From Lachnospiraceae bacterium (GTDB lineage Bacteria > Bacillota > Clostridia > Lachnospirales > Lachnospiraceae), in the NCBI GenBank assembly GCA_900772845.1, contig CAAGSD010000010.1:1-26152 (forward strand): DNA of 26,152 bases, in the 5' to 3' direction. Position numbers and translations under genes: made by a program. Of this stretch, positions 24,023 through 26,152 are shown one piece after another. The first letter of the stretch is position 1. The number at the start of each line of letters is the position of its first letter. Below the pieces are notes generated by a model that had not been told where the DNA came from, did not search any database, and saw nothing but the letters and a program-made list of their open reading frames with translations.

Positions 24023-24058
24023 AAACAGCAGATTTTCGAAAAAGTCTGCTGTTTTTTT
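24023..24058 (+). terminator. Intrinsic terminator after the dipeptidase gene
   Basis: AAACAGCAGA (24023-24032) and TCTGCTGTTT (24045-24054) are perfect 10-bp arms; the loop contains a further TTTTCGAAAA pairing. The T-tract runs to 24058. Confidence 0.9.
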
Positions 24059-24087
24059 GACACAATTTTTCTGATATAAAGACAGGG

Positions 24088-24116
24088 TTGACAAACGGAA
24101 AATGATTTCATATAAT
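24088..24116 (+). promoter_or_regulatory. Perfect consensus promoter of the marR-MATE operon
   Basis: TTGACA (24088-24093), exactly 17 bases, TATAAT (24111-24116). Such a strong promoter implies tight repression, which fits the operator overlapping and following its -10. Confidence 0.92.
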
Positions 24117-24145
24117 TACCAAAGATAATTACCAAAGGTAATTAT
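24112..24145. promoter_or_regulatory. MarR-type operator
   Basis: ATAATTACC (24125-24133), AAA, GGTAATTAT (24137-24145) is a perfect 9-bp-arm palindrome. A third half-site ATAATTACC at 24112-24120 repeats the left arm with a 13-base period and overlaps the -10. A MarR dimer bound here would cover the -10 and the start of transcription, giving autorepression. Confidence 0.82.
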
Positions 24146-24199
24146 ATAAATGCTAGTAAAGAAAAGATAACAAGATAACAATAGAAGAAAGGGAAAAGA

Positions 24200-24655
24200 A
24201 TGACAGTTGAGAAGATAAAAAGGATGATGGATGCCTGTTATCAGGCGAAACGGATCCGGGAAATGCTGCCGGCACTGCCCGCCGGTGTGACTCCCTCGTA
24301 TATCCATTTCCTCGACGTGATCGACATTATGGAGCGGCAGGGAATCCCGGTGAAGATTTCGGATATCAGTGATTATCTGAAGATTCCCAGACCCGGTGTG
24401 ACCCGGACGGTACGGGAGATGGAAGAGAAAGGGTATCTGAGAAAACAGGTGGCTGCGGAGGATGGCAGAGTGACCTATATCTCCATTACGGAACAAGGCA
24501 GAGCCCTGTCCCGAAAATATAATGATGATGTGTTCAATAGTCTGGTAGCCCCGTTGTCTGAGATTTCGGAAGAAGACGCGGAGACCATGATACAGACCAT
24601 AGAGACCTTTTATCAGGTCATGTGCGAAAGGAGAGATCATTTTGAAAAATACTGA
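24200..24655 (+). CDS. MarR family transcriptional regulator
   Basis: A 151-residue winged helix-turn-helix repressor of normal MarR length. The DNA-binding part is residues about 50-100: VKISDISDYLKIPRPGVTRTVREMEEKGYL gives the helix-turn-helix, and KQVAAEDGRVTYISITEQGRAL gives the wing with the conserved D-x-R. N- and C-terminal helices form the dimer. AAAGGG lies 6 bases before the ATG. Its own promoter carries a palindrome of the right size, and its 3' end overlaps the next MATE gene by 14 bases. The arrangement is that of MepR-MepA in Staphylococcus aureus: the regulator represses itself and the exporter until a ligand, often the exported compound, binds it. The ligand is unknown. Confidence 0.92.
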   Translation: MTVEKIKRMMDACYQAKRIREMLPALPAGVTPSYIHFLDVIDIMERQGIPVKISDISDYLKIPRPGVTRTVREMEEKGYLRKQVAAEDGRVTYISITEQGRALSRKYNDDVFNSLVAPLSEISEEDAETMIQTIETFYQVMCERRDHFEKY

Positions 24656-25991
24656 AAATGATAAGATGGATTTTACACAGGGAAGCATTCTGAAAAAATT
24701 GCTTCGCTTCATGGTTCCCATTCTGGGAGCGTTAATTTTACAGGCGGCCTACGGTGCAGTGGATCTGCTGGTGGTGGGACGTTTCGGTACGACCTCCGGA
24801 CTTTCCGGGGTATCTACCGGCAGCCAGGTGCTGAATCTGGTGACCTTCGTGGTGACCCAGCTGGCCATGGGGATTACGGTGCTGATCGCCCGGTATCTCG
24901 GAGAGAAGAGAGAAGATCAGATCGGCAGCATCATTGGCGGCGGAACCGTGGTATTTGCGGTGATTTCGCTGGCGTTATTCGTGATCTTGGTGTTCTTTGC
25001 CCGCCCCATTGCCGTGCTCATGCAGGCACCGGAAGAAGCGGTGGGACTGACCGCCGCCTACATCCGGATCTGCGGGGCCGGAATCTTCTTTATTGTGGCC
25101 TATAATGTGTTGTCTGCCATTTTCCGTGGACTGGGCGACAGCAATTCACCGCTGCTTTTTGTCTTCGTGGCATGCATTGTCAATGTCGTGGGCGATCTGG
25201 TGCTGGTGGCAGGACTGGGCATGGATGCCATGGGAGCGGCACTGGCTACTGTTTTTGCACAGGCATTGAGCGTAGTGTTTGCAATTGTACGTCTTGTGAA
25301 AAAGGGACTGCCCTTTACCATTACCAGATACGATTTTCATTGGAATCCCCAGTGCGGTAAATTCCTGCAGATTGGTCTGCCGTTAGCTTTGCAGGAGTGC
25401 CTGACGCAAGGGTCTTTTCTGGCACTGTGCGCTTTTGTCAACCGCCTGGGACTGGAGGCTTCCTCCGGCTACGGCGTGGCATGCAAGATCGTCAACTTTG
25501 CCATGCTGATCCCCAGTGCACTGATGCAGTCCACTTCTTCTTTCGTGTCACAGAATGTAGGTGCCGGAGAACAGAAGCGGGCGAAGAAGACCATGTTCAC
25601 CGGTATCGGCATCGGACTTCTGGTGGGATGCTTTGCCTTTGTACTGGTGTTCTTCCGGGGGGATCTGCTGGCAGGCATCTTCTCCGCAGATGCGGCGGTG
25701 GTGCAGAGAGGCTATGAGTACCTGAAAGGTTTCGCACCAGAGACGCTATTGACTGCTGTGCTGTTCAGCATGATGGGATATTTTAACGGTAATGGCAAGA
25801 CCGTGTGGGTCATGTTCCAGGGACTGATCCAGACCCTTTTCGTCCGCCTTCCCTTCGCTTACTATATGAGTATCCAGCCGGACGCAAGCCTCACTAATAT
25901 TGGTCTCGCAGCCCCCATCTCTACAGCGTTTGGAATTGTGCTGAACGTGGCATTTTTCCTTTATCTGGAACATGCTGCCAAGCGTAGTTGA
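24642..25991 (+). CDS. MATE family efflux transporter (third), MarR-controlled
   Basis: A 449-residue polytopic exporter of the MATE superfamily. Typical stretches are LLRFMVPILGALILQAAYGAVDLLVVGRFG in helices 1-2, GDSNSPLLFVFVACIVNVVGDLVLVAGLG in the middle and IGLPLALQECLTQGSFLALCAFVNRLG at the second half. It differs from both other MATE genes in the window. The start is TTG at 24642, with AAAGGAG 8 bases upstream inside the marR gene; the first ATG, at 24666, has no site. The 14-base overlap couples its translation to marR. It is therefore expected to be induced when the regulator releases the promoter, acting as a multidrug or toxin exporter. Confidence 0.92.
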   Translation: MKNTENDKMDFTQGSILKKLLRFMVPILGALILQAAYGAVDLLVVGRFGTTSGLSGVSTGSQVLNLVTFVVTQLAMGITVLIARYLGEKREDQIGSIIGGGTVVFAVISLALFVILVFFARPIAVLMQAPEEAVGLTAAYIRICGAGIFFIVAYNVLSAIFRGLGDSNSPLLFVFVACIVNVVGDLVLVAGLGMDAMGAALATVFAQALSVVFAIVRLVKKGLPFTITRYDFHWNPQCGKFLQIGLPLALQECLTQGSFLALCAFVNRLGLEASSGYGVACKIVNFAMLIPSALMQSTSSFVSQNVGAGEQKRAKKTMFTGIGIGLLVGCFAFVLVFFRGDLLAGIFSADAAVVQRGYEYLKGFAPETLLTAVLFSMMGYFNGNGKTVWVMFQGLIQTLFVRLPFAYYMSIQPDASLTNIGLAAPISTAFGIVLNVAFFLYLEHAAKRS

Positions 25992-26006
25992 TTGAGAGTT
26001 AGTTAA

Positions 26007-26049
26007 ATGCCGCCCGGATGACTTTGTTGTCTTCCCGGGTGGTATTTTT
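26007..26049 (+). terminator. Intrinsic terminator of the marR-MATE operon
   Basis: ATGCCGCCCGG (26007-26017) pairs with CCGGGTGGTAT (26035-26045), two G-U pairs, and TTTTT follows to 26049. Confidence 0.82.
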
Positions 26050-26061
26050 GCTCTGGTGCAA

Positions 26062-26152
26062 ATCGTATCAAAATAGCAAAATCAGTACAAAAAAACTTCT
26101 AAATCAAACATTTTTTGTACTGATTTTATTATTTTTCCCATTTTAGCGAAAA
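26062..26152. repeat. Terminal direct repeat, copy 2, with internal palindrome
   Basis: This is an exact copy of 1-91 in the same orientation, ending at the last base of the window. It follows the terminator of the marR-MATE operon by 12 bases. Confidence 0.9.

Noticed and set aside
1..26152. A 26-kb circular plasmid or phage
   Set aside because: The ends match, but there is no replication, partition, mobilisation, integrase or structural gene, and the content is housekeeping metabolism and transport. The repeat is palindromic and short, so a repeat-bounded contig is more likely.

Overview
The window looks like a chromosomal stretch of a low-GC-lineage Firmicute (Clostridia), most likely a gut Lachnospiraceae. 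This is inferred from the set of protein families (SseB-like protein, PAQR/hemolysin III, small alarmone synthetase, C69 dipeptidase, several MATE transporters), strong AGGAGG-type ribosome binding sites, consensus sigma-A promoters, and several TTG starts that are backed by ribosome binding sites. I see no rRNA, tRNA, CRISPR array, transposase, phage gene, plasmid replication gene or conjugation gene. The first 91 bases are identical to the last 91 bases and contain a 17-bp inverted repeat. The window is therefore either a contig bounded by two copies of a short palindromic repeat or a circularised assembly. The gene content argues against a real plasmid.

Layout. 1-300: terminal repeat and an unexplained inverted repeat. 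298-4601: glycerate 2-kinase (minus) divergent from an aconitase-superfamily hydratase followed by an SseB-family protein. 4602-5007: a gene-free stretch with two tandem intrinsic terminators and then a strikingly self-complementary 180-bp element. 5008-8788: a group of little-characterised plus-strand genes. These are an RTX-type calcium-binding-domain protein, a membrane-anchored degenerate LytM (M23) protein, a 23-codon remnant of an amidohydrolase gene, and a lipoprotein that resembles a GH9 cellulase without its catalytic motif. 8794-11857: a minus-strand operon of FAD-dependent dehydrogenase, DegV and PlsC acyltransferase.

12091-14952: two consecutive MATE exporters. 15056-16188: PAQR membrane protein and a small conserved-looking protein, both minus. 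16499-17167: small (p)ppGpp synthetase, ending at a bidirectional terminator that faces a lipoprotein (17260-17826, minus). 18044-20068: cytoplasmic transglutaminase-like protein converging on a tRNA-dihydrouridine synthase. 20305-23966: SAM methyltransferase, GH28 polygalacturonase without a signal peptide, and C69 dipeptidase. 24200-25991: a MarR regulator overlapping a third MATE exporter, driven by a perfect consensus promoter whose -10 is followed by a clear MarR-type palindrome.

Most genes are ordinary metabolism or transport. The parts most worth checking are the structured element at 4768-4948, a 21-nt leader sequence shared by two unrelated genes (plsC and dus), the decayed amidohydrolase next to the pseudo-enzyme-like secreted proteins, and the autoregulated MarR-MATE switch. 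I found no convincing wholly new multi-gene system.
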